From CF-46 sp963760735 (GTDB lineage Bacteria > Chloroflexota > Limnocylindria > Limnocylindrales > CSP1-4): a DNA stretch of 64,000 bases. Each line of letters starts with the position of its first letter. Positions within the stretch are counted from its first letter, which is position 1. The stretch spans positions 1,984,001-2,048,000 of the forward strand of contig CAVXEB010000004.1 of NCBI GenBank assembly GCA_963760735.1, in the 5' to 3' direction. The notes beneath the pieces are model-generated. The model was not told the origin of the DNA. It did not search any database and saw only the letters and a program-made list of their open reading frames with translations. A program made the position numbers and the translations under genes. Shown one piece after another: positions 27,543 through 35,226 of this stretch.

Positions 27543-27964
27543 CGATGCACCGACGACCGCTCGGCGGCGCCCGCCGCCTGGCGGGCCTTGCCGCGATCCT
27601 GATCATCGTCGCCTGTCTGTTGCCGTGGTTCGCGACGTCGACCGAGGCCGGCCTCCCGCCTCTGTCGGGCAACGCCTTCAGCGGCAGCGGGATCGTCGTG
27701 TTCTTCGTCGCCCTCGGGGTGATCGCCCTGCTCGCCCTGCCGTACGCCGCCGGCGACACCCCGGTCGGGCTCGACCGGCCGCTCAGCTTCCTGATCCTGA
27801 CGGTGATCGGCTGGGTCGCCCTCGCGATCCGGGCGATCGACCTCGCGGGGATCAACATCGAGGTCCTGTTCCCGACACGTGCTTACGGGTTGTGGCTGGC
27901 GGCCCTCGGGCTGATCCTCCTCAGCCGAGCCGTCTATCTCATGCGAGGCGAACGGCGCGTCTGA
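27539..27964 (+). CDS. small polytopic membrane protein
   Basis: 141 residues from the ATGA overlap with hpt. Four hydrophobic helices are visible (AGLAAILIIVACLLPWFATS; GIVVFFVALGVIALLALPYA; SFLILTVIGWVALAIRAIDL; GLWLAALGLILLSRAVYLMR). A DLAGINIEVLFPTRAYG loop lies before the last helix. No enzymatic motif. Function unknown; the position suggests co-expression with hpt. Confidence 0.7.
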   Translation: MTMHRRPLGGARRLAGLAAILIIVACLLPWFATSTEAGLPPLSGNAFSGSGIVVFFVALGVIALLALPYAAGDTPVGLDRPLSFLILTVIGWVALAIRAIDLAGINIEVLFPTRAYGLWLAALGLILLSRAVYLMRGERRV

Positions 27965-28001
27965 GCGGGTTGTCGCGCCCCGCGTCCGCCATCCGGCCTC
28001 G

Positions 28002-28163
28002 TTTCTGTCAACCGACCGTGGGGAGAGCGTTCGTCCGCGGATTCGTGTCCAGCGGCCGCGTGGGGGTCGGATGACAGGAATCTGGCGGCCGTCCTTGCGC
28101 GGCGCCCGCCGGAGCCCGGTGATTCGCGTGACGAATGCCCGTGTGGTGGCCGCATGACAGAAA
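28002..28163. repeat. intergenic inverted-repeat element, copy B
   Basis: A 162-bp relative of the element at 19320-19486, with 9-base inverted ends TTTCTGTCA ... TGACAGAAA and the shared blocks GCGTTCGTC, TGGGGGTCGGATGAC and CGTGACGAATGCCCG in the same order and spacing. It lies between convergent genes. A small GGCCGG-AGCG-CCGGCC hairpin follows at about 28166-28181. Confidence 0.7.
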
Positions 28164-28206
28164 TGCGCGGCCGGAGCGCCGGCCCCCGGGAGGAGCGCCG
28201 CGGCCC

Positions 28207-29481
28207 TCAGCGGCCCGACGGGCTCAACCACACCGTGGGGATGTAGTTGTCGGGCGCACCGACCGTCCCGGTGGCGACGTAGCCCGGGCCGTCCGGGATG
28301 ACCGCCATCGGCTCCCCCTGTCCGAACGACGCCTGGTCCGGCATCCGCGTCCAGGTCCGGCCGTCGGGCGACGCCCAGGCGGTCCCCTGGCCGAACTGCT
28401 GACCGAACAGGAAGTGGCCCACGGCCACGAGGTGGCCGCCCGGTCCGGCCACGACGTCTGCCATCATGATCCCGAGCCCGTGGTAGGTCAGCGAGTCCTG
28501 GCTCGGGGCGAGGTCCCAGGTCCGGCCGTCGGTCGACAGCCAGACGAGGGCCGCCTTCGAGGCGAGATCGGAGCCGACCGCGACATAGCCCGGCCCGCCC
28601 GCCGTGATCGATGCCATCTGTCCGGCGGCGAGCGTCGGACCGGCGGGGATCCGTGTCCACGACGTGCCGCCGTCGGAGCGCCAGACGGCGGATCCGGTCG
28701 GATGGCCGACGGGCCCGGTCGTCCCGACCGCAACGAAGCCGGCCGGCCCCGCGGTGATCGCCGCGACCCGCCCGTCGGCCATGCCCGGGCCGTCGTCCAG
28801 GCGGGTCCAGGCGGTTCCGTCGGGTGACGTCCAGAAGCGGGCCGACCCGGGCTGGTTGACGATCCCGGCCCAGCCGCCGGCGGTGAAGCCGCCCGGTCCG
28901 GCCGCGGCGGTCGTCATCCGCGTCTCGGGCGCCTCCACGAACGAGGATCCGCCCGTGGCCGGCCGCCACGTGACGCCGTCGGTCGACGTCCAGGCGGCTG
29001 CGTCATTGCCGATCCGGCCGACCACCGCGACGTGGCCGGCGGTCGGCCCGGTCGCGAGACCCGTCGCGATCGACAGGGCGAATGCGCCGTCCCGGTCGGC
29101 CGGGAGGGCACCGATGGTCCAGTGCCGCCGGTCCGGCGTCGACGACGTCCACGTGACGGCATGGAAGTCGGGGAAGGTGTAGCCCACGGCGACGAGCCGA
29201 TCGCCGATCGGGGCGAGGTCATAGGGATTGCCCTGGCTCGCGAAGTGCCCGGGATGCCCCAGCCCTCCGCCGCCACCCACCGGCGGGATCGACGGCGGCG
29301 TGGCGTCCATGCCCTCGGGACGCTCGACCGACGCCGTCTCCCAGTCGAGACCGGGCGGGCCCGGCTCGTGGCTCGCGACCGCGACCGACGGAACCGGCAG
29401 CGCGGACGGGGTCGTCGCGGTGCCGCATCCCGCAAGGACCGCGATCAGACCGGCGACGAGCGGGGCAGAGCCCCGCCTCAC
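28207..29481 (-). CDS. secreted lipoprotein with Asp-box (BNR) repeats
   Basis: 424 residues. The GTG start overlaps the SDR stop; the N-terminus VRRGSAPLVAGLIAVLAGCG is a lipoprotein signal with lipobox LAGC. The rest is a beta-propeller-like series of repeats, each with an Asp-box: TSTDGVTWRP, TSPDGTAWTRL, RSDGGTSWTRI, LSTDGRTWDL, ASPDGRTWTRM, alternating with GPGGFTAGGWAG- or GPGYVAVGS-type strands. Sialidase catalytic residues are not evident, so it is more likely a binding or structural propeller. Function unknown. Confidence 0.75.
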   Translation of the reverse strand: MRRGSAPLVAGLIAVLAGCGTATTPSALPVPSVAVASHEPGPPGLDWETASVERPEGMDATPPSIPPVGGGGGLGHPGHFASQGNPYDLAPIGDRLVAVGYTFPDFHAVTWTSSTPDRRHWTIGALPADRDGAFALSIATGLATGPTAGHVAVVGRIGNDAAAWTSTDGVTWRPATGGSSFVEAPETRMTTAAAGPGGFTAGGWAGIVNQPGSARFWTSPDGTAWTRLDDGPGMADGRVAAITAGPAGFVAVGTTGPVGHPTGSAVWRSDGGTSWTRIPAGPTLAAGQMASITAGGPGYVAVGSDLASKAALVWLSTDGRTWDLAPSQDSLTYHGLGIMMADVVAGPGGHLVAVGHFLFGQQFGQGTAWASPDGRTWTRMPDQASFGQGEPMAVIPDGPGYVATGTVGAPDNYIPTVWLSPSGR

Positions 29482-30245
29482 GGCAGGCTCTTGATCATCC
29501 CGCCGTCGATCGAGACGATCGCGCCGCTGACGTAGCTGGCGGCCGGCGAGAGAAGGAACGCCCCGACACGCCCGACCTCGGCGGGTTCGCCATAGCGCCC
29601 GAGCGGGATCCGGGCGATGTGCTCGCGCCGGATCTCCTCGATCGGACGGCCCGTCGCCTCCGCCCGCTGGCCGTCGAGCTGCGCGATCCGATCGGTCGAG
29701 ATCCGGCCCGGGGCGATGCCGTTGATCCGGATCGGGGCGATCTCGGACGACAGCGTCTTCACGAGGCCCGCGAGGCCGGGGCGGAGCACGTTCGAGGTCG
29801 TGAGGTTCGGGATCGGCTCGCGGACCGTGCTGCTCAGGACGATGAGGATCGCCGGCGCAGGCGAGCCCTGCAGGTGCGGCAGCGCCGCACGGGTCAGCCG
29901 GAGTGCCGCGTGGAGAACTCCGTCGATCGCCGCCGCCCAGGAGGCCTCGTCGAGGTCGGCGAACGTTCCACTTGGCGGCCCGCCGCTGTTGATGAGGAGG
30001 AGGTCGAGCCCGCCGAGGGCGGCGGCGGCGGTGTCGACTGCGCCGGCGGGCCCATCGGGCGTCGACAGGTCGGCGGGAACCGCGAGGCCGCGAGTCGCAG
30101 CCGCCGCGTCCTCGAGCCGAGGGCCGGCCCGCGCCGTCAGGGCGACCCTGGCGCCTTCGTCGGAGAGCTGGGACGCGATCGCCCGCCCGAGCCCGCTCGA
30201 CGCCCCACCGACGAGGGCCCGGAGGCCGTCCAGTCCGAGGTCCAT
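29478..30245 (-). CDS. short-chain dehydrogenase/reductase-like protein lacking Tyr-Lys
   Basis: 255 residues. The Rossmann nucleotide motif VGGASSGLGRAIASQLSDEG is intact, and LLLINSGGPPSGTFADLD matches the NxGG strand. The SDR C-terminus is typical (GRYGEPAEVGRVGAFLLSPA, YVSGAIVSIDGGM). At the active site the Ser is present (IVLSSTVREP), but the YxxxK positions read SNVLR, so the catalytic Tyr and Lys are replaced. This matches a known atypical SDR subgroup with unclear chemistry. TACCAT lies 6 bases before the ATG. Confidence 0.85.
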   Translation of the reverse strand: MDLGLDGLRALVGGASSGLGRAIASQLSDEGARVALTARAGPRLEDAAAATRGLAVPADLSTPDGPAGAVDTAAAALGGLDLLLINSGGPPSGTFADLDEASWAAAIDGVLHAALRLTRAALPHLQGSPAPAILIVLSSTVREPIPNLTTSNVLRPGLAGLVKTLSSEIAPIRINGIAPGRISTDRIAQLDGQRAEATGRPIEEIRREHIARIPLGRYGEPAEVGRVGAFLLSPAASYVSGAIVSIDGGMIKSLP

Positions 30246-30251
30246 CGGCCC

Positions 30252-30257
30252 ATGGTA
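30252..30257 (-). promoter_or_regulatory. -10 box of a leaderless promoter for the SDR gene
   Basis: TACCAT on the minus strand, 6 bases from the ATG at 30245. Confidence 0.45.
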
Positions 30258-30278
30258 CGAGCGATCGCGGGCAGTGGG

Positions 30279-31007
30279 TCAGGGTGCCCGGCTGACCGCA
30301 TCCGTGGCGGCGATGCGCAGCGCCCACGACCGGCGGAAGCTCGTCCCGACGACCGACATGACATAGGTCCCAGGGGGCCACAGGTCGGTCCGCATCCGGC
30401 CCGGCACGACGGGCGGCTCGAACAACGCGCCCAGCGGCGGATGCAGCGTCAGGCTCGCCGATCGGAGCGTGAGCGGGAGGGCGCTGCGGACCGCCCGCCC
30501 AGCCGAGTCGTCATCGACGATCGCCCACGCCTCGACGACCGCGTCGTCCGGTGGTCGCTCCGCCCCGGACCAGGGCGCGCAGAACCCGAGCGCCTCGACC
30601 TCCGGTGTCATCGGCATGACCGCGAGCGACGGGTCGAGCGGCTGGATCGCCGAGGCACTCGGGACGAGGCTCAGCCACGACCGGAGCGTCCCGCCCGGCC
30701 AGCGCTCCCGGCTGAAGATCCGCCAGCTCGGCGGCTCCTGGCAATCCACCCGGACCGCGGCCAGCGGATCGAGCGACGGGCGCTCGCTGGGCGCCGGCGC
30801 CCGCGGGATCGACGTCGGTCGGGGAGCGCCGGCGCCGGGCCACGGCTTGACGAACGCGATCGCCAGGAACACGACGACCGCGACGACGATGAGGCTCGGC
30901 CCGCGACCCGCGCCCGCGGTCCGCACCATCGTCGACGGGCTCGCGGCTGGACGCCGCCCGTCCGCGGGCGCTTCGCCCTCCGGCTCTTCGTGCCAGCCGT
31001 CGGCCAC
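30279..31007 (-). CDS. membrane-anchored protein of unknown function
   Basis: 242 residues. GTG start with GGAGG 5 bases upstream. A cytosolic N-terminus of about 38 residues, one transmembrane helix (GPSLIVVAVVVFLAIAFVKP), a Pro-rich spacer (PRPTSIPRAPAPSERP), then an extracytoplasmic domain with two Cys (VDCQEPPSW and LGFCAPWSG), perhaps a disulphide, ending GTYVMSVVGTSFRRSWALRI. No homologue recognised. It lies between livF and the SDR gene on the same strand. Confidence 0.65.
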   Translation of the reverse strand: MADGWHEEPEGEAPADGRRPAASPSTMVRTAGAGRGPSLIVVAVVVFLAIAFVKPWPGAGAPRPTSIPRAPAPSERPSLDPLAAVRVDCQEPPSWRIFSRERWPGGTLRSWLSLVPSASAIQPLDPSLAVMPMTPEVEALGFCAPWSGAERPPDDAVVEAWAIVDDDSAGRAVRSALPLTLRSASLTLHPPLGALFEPPVVPGRMRTDLWPPGTYVMSVVGTSFRRSWALRIAATDAVSRAP

Positions 31008-31037
31008 CGCGACCTCCCTCGCAGGCGCCGCCCCGGG

Positions 31038-31823
31038 TCAGATCTCGCCGAGGTAGGCCTTGCGAACGGTCTCGTTCTCGCGCAGGGAGGCGGCCTCCCC
31101 GGACAGCACCACGTTGCCGGTCTGGAGGACGTAGCCCCGATGGGCGATGTTCAGGGCCTGGAGTGCGTTCTGCTCGACGAGCAGGATCGTCGTCCCGGCC
31201 GCGTTGATCTCCTTGATCGTTTCGAAGACGAGCTGGATGAGGATCGGCGCCAGGCCGAGCGACGGCTCGTCGAGGAGGAGGAGGCGGGGTCGCGACATCA
31301 TCGCCCGGCCGATCGCGAGCATCTGCTGCTCGCCGCCCGACAGGGTTCCGCCCTGCTGGTGGGTGCGTTCCCGGAGGCGCGGGAAGAGCGTCATGACGCG
31401 CTCGACGTCCTCGTCGATCTGCGCCTGGGGCCGCGTGAACCCACCCATCTGGAGGTTCTCGAGAACGGTGAGCCGAGAGAAGATCCGGCGACCTTCCGGG
31501 GCATGACCGATCCCCGACCGGACGAGCGCATGGGCCGCCGTCTTCGAGGTGTCCTTGCCGTCGAACGTGACCGTGCCCTGGCGCGGGTGGAGCAGGCCGC
31601 AGACGGTCTTCAGCGTCGTCGTCTTGCCGGCGCCGTTCGCCCCGATCAGCGTGACGATCTCGCCCCGGTTGACCTCGATGTTCACGCCTTTCAGGGCGTG
31701 GATCTGGCCGTAGTAGGTGTGGACGCCGTCGAGCTTCAACAGCGTCTCGCCGGCCGGTGCCGCGGTCGTCGAGGCGCCGGGTGCGGTCGCGGCGGCCACG
31801 GGCGTGACCTCGGGTGCGGTCAT
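31038..31823 (-). CDS. livF: branched-chain amino acid ABC transporter ATPase
   Basis: 261 residues. Second ATP-binding subunit of the Liv-type importer. Walker A IGANGAGKTTTLKTV, Q-loop region GIGHAPEGRRIFSRLTVLEN, signature TLSGGEQQMLAIGRAMM, Walker B RLLLLDEPSLGLAP, H-loop ILLVEQNALQAL. A 30-residue Ala/Thr-rich N-terminal extension precedes the domain. The ATG overlaps the livG stop (ATGA). Last gene of the operon. Confidence 0.94.
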   Translation of the reverse strand: MTAPEVTPVAAATAPGASTTAAPAGETLLKLDGVHTYYGQIHALKGVNIEVNRGEIVTLIGANGAGKTTTLKTVCGLLHPRQGTVTFDGKDTSKTAAHALVRSGIGHAPEGRRIFSRLTVLENLQMGGFTRPQAQIDEDVERVMTLFPRLRERTHQQGGTLSGGEQQMLAIGRAMMSRPRLLLLDEPSLGLAPILIQLVFETIKEINAAGTTILLVEQNALQALNIAHRGYVLQTGNVVLSGEAASLRENETVRKAYLGEI

Positions 31824-32866
31824 GACGCCGGAGCCCCGAGGTAGGCCTCGATGACCCGCGGGTTCTTGCGGACCTCCTCGGGCGTGCCCTCTGCGATCCG
31901 CTCGCCGTGGTCCAGGACGGTGACCCGGTCGCTGATCCCCATGACCACTTTCATGTCGTGCTCGATGAGGAGGACCGTGAGCCCGAGCTCGGTCCGGAGC
32001 TTGTTGATCAGGGCCATCATGTCCGAGGTCTCGCGTGGGTTCATCCCGGCGGTCGGCTCATCGAGGAGGAGCAGCGTCGGGTCGCTGCCGAGCGCCCGGG
32101 CGACCTCGAGGCGTCGCTGGTCCCCGTAGGGCAAGTTCTTCGCGAGCTCGCCGCCGATGCCGCGCAGACCCACGAGCGTCAGCAGCTCGGCGGCTCGTTC
32201 GCGCGCCTTCCGCTCGTCGGCGCGGTTCCGCGGCGTCGAGAACATCGCGTCGAGGAGGTTTGCCTTCAGGTTGATGTGCATCCCGACGAGGACGTTCTCC
32301 TCGGCGGTCATGTTCTGGAAGAGGCGGATGTTCTGAAACGTCCGGCCGATCCCGGCCGCGACCACGTCGTTGGGCCGGGCACTCCGGAAGATGCCGAGGC
32401 GATGGAGGAGGCGCTGATACCACGCCGGCCGGGCGACCGCGGCCAGGAGCATGACAATCAACGCGGCCAGGGTGATCGCGCCGCCGAGGAAGCCGACGGT
32501 CTCGTCGTTCGCGCCGAAGACCACGACGCTGCTGATGATGCCGACGACCACGGCCGGGAGGACCCAGACGAACGGCTCGAGCCAGGTCCGGATCGGCCGG
32601 GCGATCATCGTCCGATCGCGGACGAGGATCCGGCCGGACGTCGGGTCGTAGATCCCGGCGATGATGTTGAAGAACGTCGTCTTGCCGGCGCCGTTCGGCC
32701 CGATCAGGCTGACGATCGATCCCTCGGGGATGTCGAAGCTCACGTCGCTGACGGCGGTCAGGCCGCCGAACCGCTTCGTGATGTTCTTCGCCGACAGCAG
32801 CATCGTGCCCTTCTGCATCACGGTGTTCGCCGGGATCTCGGCGGCGGGAGTCCTGGCTGCAGTCAC
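31820..32866 (-). CDS. livG: branched-chain amino acid ABC transporter ATPase with inserted helical hairpin
   Basis: 348 residues instead of the usual 250-260. ATPase motifs are intact: Walker A IGPNGAGKTTFFNIIAGIYD (about 55-74), Q-loop GIGRTFQNIRLFQNMTAEEN, signature NLPYGDQRRLEVARALG, Walker B TLLLLDEPTAGMN, H-loop VLLIEHDMKVVM. Between Walker A and the Q-loop, residues about 91-165 form an insertion with two strongly hydrophobic stretches (PFVWVLPAVVVGIISSVVVF and GAITLAALIVMLLAAVA) joined by an acidic turn. LivG proteins normally have a short soluble loop here. GTG start overlaps livM. Confidence 0.92.
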   Translation of the reverse strand: MTAARTPAAEIPANTVMQKGTMLLSAKNITKRFGGLTAVSDVSFDIPEGSIVSLIGPNGAGKTTFFNIIAGIYDPTSGRILVRDRTMIARPIRTWLEPFVWVLPAVVVGIISSVVVFGANDETVGFLGGAITLAALIVMLLAAVARPAWYQRLLHRLGIFRSARPNDVVAAGIGRTFQNIRLFQNMTAEENVLVGMHINLKANLLDAMFSTPRNRADERKARERAAELLTLVGLRGIGGELAKNLPYGDQRRLEVARALGSDPTLLLLDEPTAGMNPRETSDMMALINKLRTELGLTVLLIEHDMKVVMGISDRVTVLDHGERIAEGTPEEVRKNPRVIEAYLGAPAS

Positions 32867-34017
32867 AGCGCGCCCTCCTCGAGGAGGTCGGCGGTCGCGG
32901 CTTCCTGATCGCCCGATTGGGTGTGCAGCTCGCGCTTCCGCCGCTGGCTCGGGAACAGGCCTTCCGGACGGAACAGCATCATCACGACGAGCGCCAGGCC
33001 GTACAGGAGGAACTGATATTGGACGAAGTTGATGTCCTGCAGGATCGGGACATGGAGCTCCTGGAAAAACGTGTTCAGCTGCTTCAGCAGGACCACCTGG
33101 ATCGTGTAGACGATGAACGCCCCGAGGGCGACGCCCCAGATGTTGCCCAGCCCGCCGAGGACGACCATCGCCAGGATCGAGAACGACACCTGGGACAGGA
33201 ACTGGTCCGGGCTCACGAGGGTCAGCTTCGAGGCGTTGAAGACGCCGGCGAAGCCAGCCGTCGATGCGCCGAGCGCGAACGCGAGCAGCTTCGTCGTCAC
33301 GGTGTTCAGGCCGTTGCTCGCGGCCGCCAGCTCGTCCTCGCGGATCGCCATCCACGCCCGCCCGATCCGGGACTCCTGGAGCCGGTAGATCAGGATCATG
33401 ACGACGGTGATGATCACCAGCATCAGGAGGTAGAACGGCCACGGGTTCAGGATCTCGAACTCGATCCCCGGCAGGGACGGGGGATAGAGGCCGCCGATCC
33501 CGTTCGTTCCCTCGGTGTATTTGTCCGCGTTGAGGAACACGATCGGGACGATCTCGCCGAAGCCGAGGGTGACGATCGCGAGGTAGTCGCCGCGAAGACG
33601 CAGAGTCGGGGCGCCGAGGAGGACGCCGAAGGTGGCGGCGACCAGCGCTCCGAGAATCAACATCATCAGGAACGGCGCGTGGACGCCCGAGAACGGCGAC
33701 GAGCCATAGGCGTAGGTGTAGGCACCGATCGCGAAGAACGCAGCGTAGCCGAGGTCGAGCAGGCCGGCGAGTCCGATGACGATGTTCAGTCCCATCGCCA
33801 GGAGGACGAAGACACCGGCGTTCGAGAACCCGCTCAGCCACACCGTCTGTGGCTGGAAGATGCTGAACGGGGGCAAGGTGGCGAGGATCGGCAGGAAGAA
33901 CCCGACGAGCCCCATCCCGGCGATGATCGTGATCGAGCGGTGGACATCGGCGAACGCGCCGATCCGGGCCCGCACGGACGGTCGCGCCTGCTTCGCCGGC
34001 TGGGCGACCCCGCTCAT
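32863..34017 (-). CDS. livM: branched-chain amino acid ABC transporter permease
   Basis: 384 residues, about 9-10 helices. The first 40 residues are basic and cytosolic. The LivM fold follows: GFSNAGVFVLLAMGLNIVIG, AGLLDLGYAAFFAIGAYTYA, RLRGDYLAIVTLGFGEIV, and the EAA-type coupling segment SRIGRAWMAIREDELAAASN. Forms a heterodimer with LivH. ATGA overlap with livH, GTGA overlap with livG. Confidence 0.94.
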   Translation of the reverse strand: MSGVAQPAKQARPSVRARIGAFADVHRSITIIAGMGLVGFFLPILATLPPFSIFQPQTVWLSGFSNAGVFVLLAMGLNIVIGLAGLLDLGYAAFFAIGAYTYAYGSSPFSGVHAPFLMMLILGALVAATFGVLLGAPTLRLRGDYLAIVTLGFGEIVPIVFLNADKYTEGTNGIGGLYPPSLPGIEFEILNPWPFYLLMLVIITVVMILIYRLQESRIGRAWMAIREDELAAASNGLNTVTTKLLAFALGASTAGFAGVFNASKLTLVSPDQFLSQVSFSILAMVVLGGLGNIWGVALGAFIVYTIQVVLLKQLNTFFQELHVPILQDINFVQYQFLLYGLALVVMMLFRPEGLFPSQRRKRELHTQSGDQEAATADLLEEGAL

Positions 34018-35138
34018 GCCCGCTCACCGATCTGCTGGCCGAGGATCCCGGCCGGACGGAAGACGAGGACGAGGATCAGCACGACGAACACGATCGCCTG
34101 CGACCAGCGGGCCTGGCCGACCGCCTGCGTGAACACCTCGATGAAGGCGATCAGGAAACCGCCGATCGCGGCGCCCGTGAGGTTGCCGATCCCGCCGAGC
34201 ACCGCAGCCGTGAACGCCTTGAGGCCGGCGTTGAAGCCGAGGTCGAACCGGACGAAGCCGAAGTACTGGCCCTGGAAGACGCCGGCCGCTCCGGCGAGCG
34301 CGCCGCCGATCAGGAAGGTGATCGCGATCGTCTGGTTGAGGTCGACGCCCATGAGCTGGGCCGCCTGCTGATCCTGCGCGGTCGCACGCATCGCCCGACC
34401 GAGGCGGGTCCGGCTGATGAACGCCTGGAGCCCGACCATCAGGGCGATCGCGACGACGAAGATCACGAGACTGATCACGCGGATCTGGGCGCCGAGGATC
34501 GAGATGTGCTCGTTCGGGACGAGCTGGGGGACCTTCCGGTCGCCCGTCCCGACGATGATCTGCATGAGGTTCTGGAGGATCAGGGACACGCCGATCGCGG
34601 TGATCAGGGGAGCGACGCGTGGAGCATGGCGCAGGGGCCGGTACGCGAACCGTTCGATCGTGACATTGATGCCGCCCATGATCGTCATGCAGACGACCAG
34701 GGTTGCGGCCAGGACCGCGATCAGGACGAGGGGCTGGGTGATCGGCGCATCCGGCAGGTGCAGCCCGAGGAAGTCGAGCGGCGCGGGGAAGCTGGTGAGG
34801 AAGAACAGCCCGATGAACGTCCCGACCATGAACACGTCGCCGTGGGCGAAGTTGATCAGCTCGATGATCCCGTAGACCATCGTGTAGCCGAGGGCGACGA
34901 GTGCGTAGATCGCCCCGAGGACAAGGGCGTTACCGACCTGCTGCGCGGACGTCGCGACAGCTGCCGGAAAGGCGTTCGCGACCTCCGCCGGGTCCGGCGA
35001 CCCGAGGTTGGTCAGGTACTGGATGACCAACAGGATGCTGAAGTAGACGAGGATCCCGACGATGCTCGAGAGAACGAGCTTCGCCCCGAACGGGATCCGG
35101 CGTTGCGAGACCGGCGAGGTGGACGCCTGAGCGGTCAA
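34014..35138 (-). CDS. livH: branched-chain amino acid ABC transporter permease
   Basis: 374 residues; LivH is normally about 300, the excess being an N-terminal extension with an extra helix (KLVLSSIVGILVYFSILLVI). Core: AIYALVALGYTMVYGIIELI, NFAHGDVFMVGTFIGLFF, APLITAIGVSLILQNLMQII, EAA-like RTRLGRAMRATAQDQQAAQL. The start is TTG at 35138 with GGAG 9 bases upstream. Separated from livJ by 88 bases containing a strong hairpin. Confidence 0.92.
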   Translation of the reverse strand: MTAQASTSPVSQRRIPFGAKLVLSSIVGILVYFSILLVIQYLTNLGSPDPAEVANAFPAAVATSAQQVGNALVLGAIYALVALGYTMVYGIIELINFAHGDVFMVGTFIGLFFLTSFPAPLDFLGLHLPDAPITQPLVLIAVLAATLVVCMTIMGGINVTIERFAYRPLRHAPRVAPLITAIGVSLILQNLMQIIVGTGDRKVPQLVPNEHISILGAQIRVISLVIFVVAIALMVGLQAFISRTRLGRAMRATAQDQQAAQLMGVDLNQTIAITFLIGGALAGAAGVFQGQYFGFVRFDLGFNAGLKAFTAAVLGGIGNLTGAAIGGFLIAFIEVFTQAVGQARWSQAIVFVVLILVLVFRPAGILGQQIGERA

Positions 35139-35179
35139 GGTCAGCGTCTCCGATCAGGGGGACGGGAGCGGATAGACGA

Positions 35180-35210
35180 CGAGGCCGGGGATCGTGGATC
35201 CCCGGCCTCG
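35180..35210. terminator. intercistronic hairpin between livJ and livH
   Basis: Perfect 14-bp stem with a 3-base loop (CGAGGCCGGGGATC-GTG-complement). Only a weak T run follows on the minus strand, so it probably attenuates or protects the livJ mRNA 3' end, favouring excess binding protein. Confidence 0.7.
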
Positions 35211-35226
35211 AATGGTGCCGGTTCGA

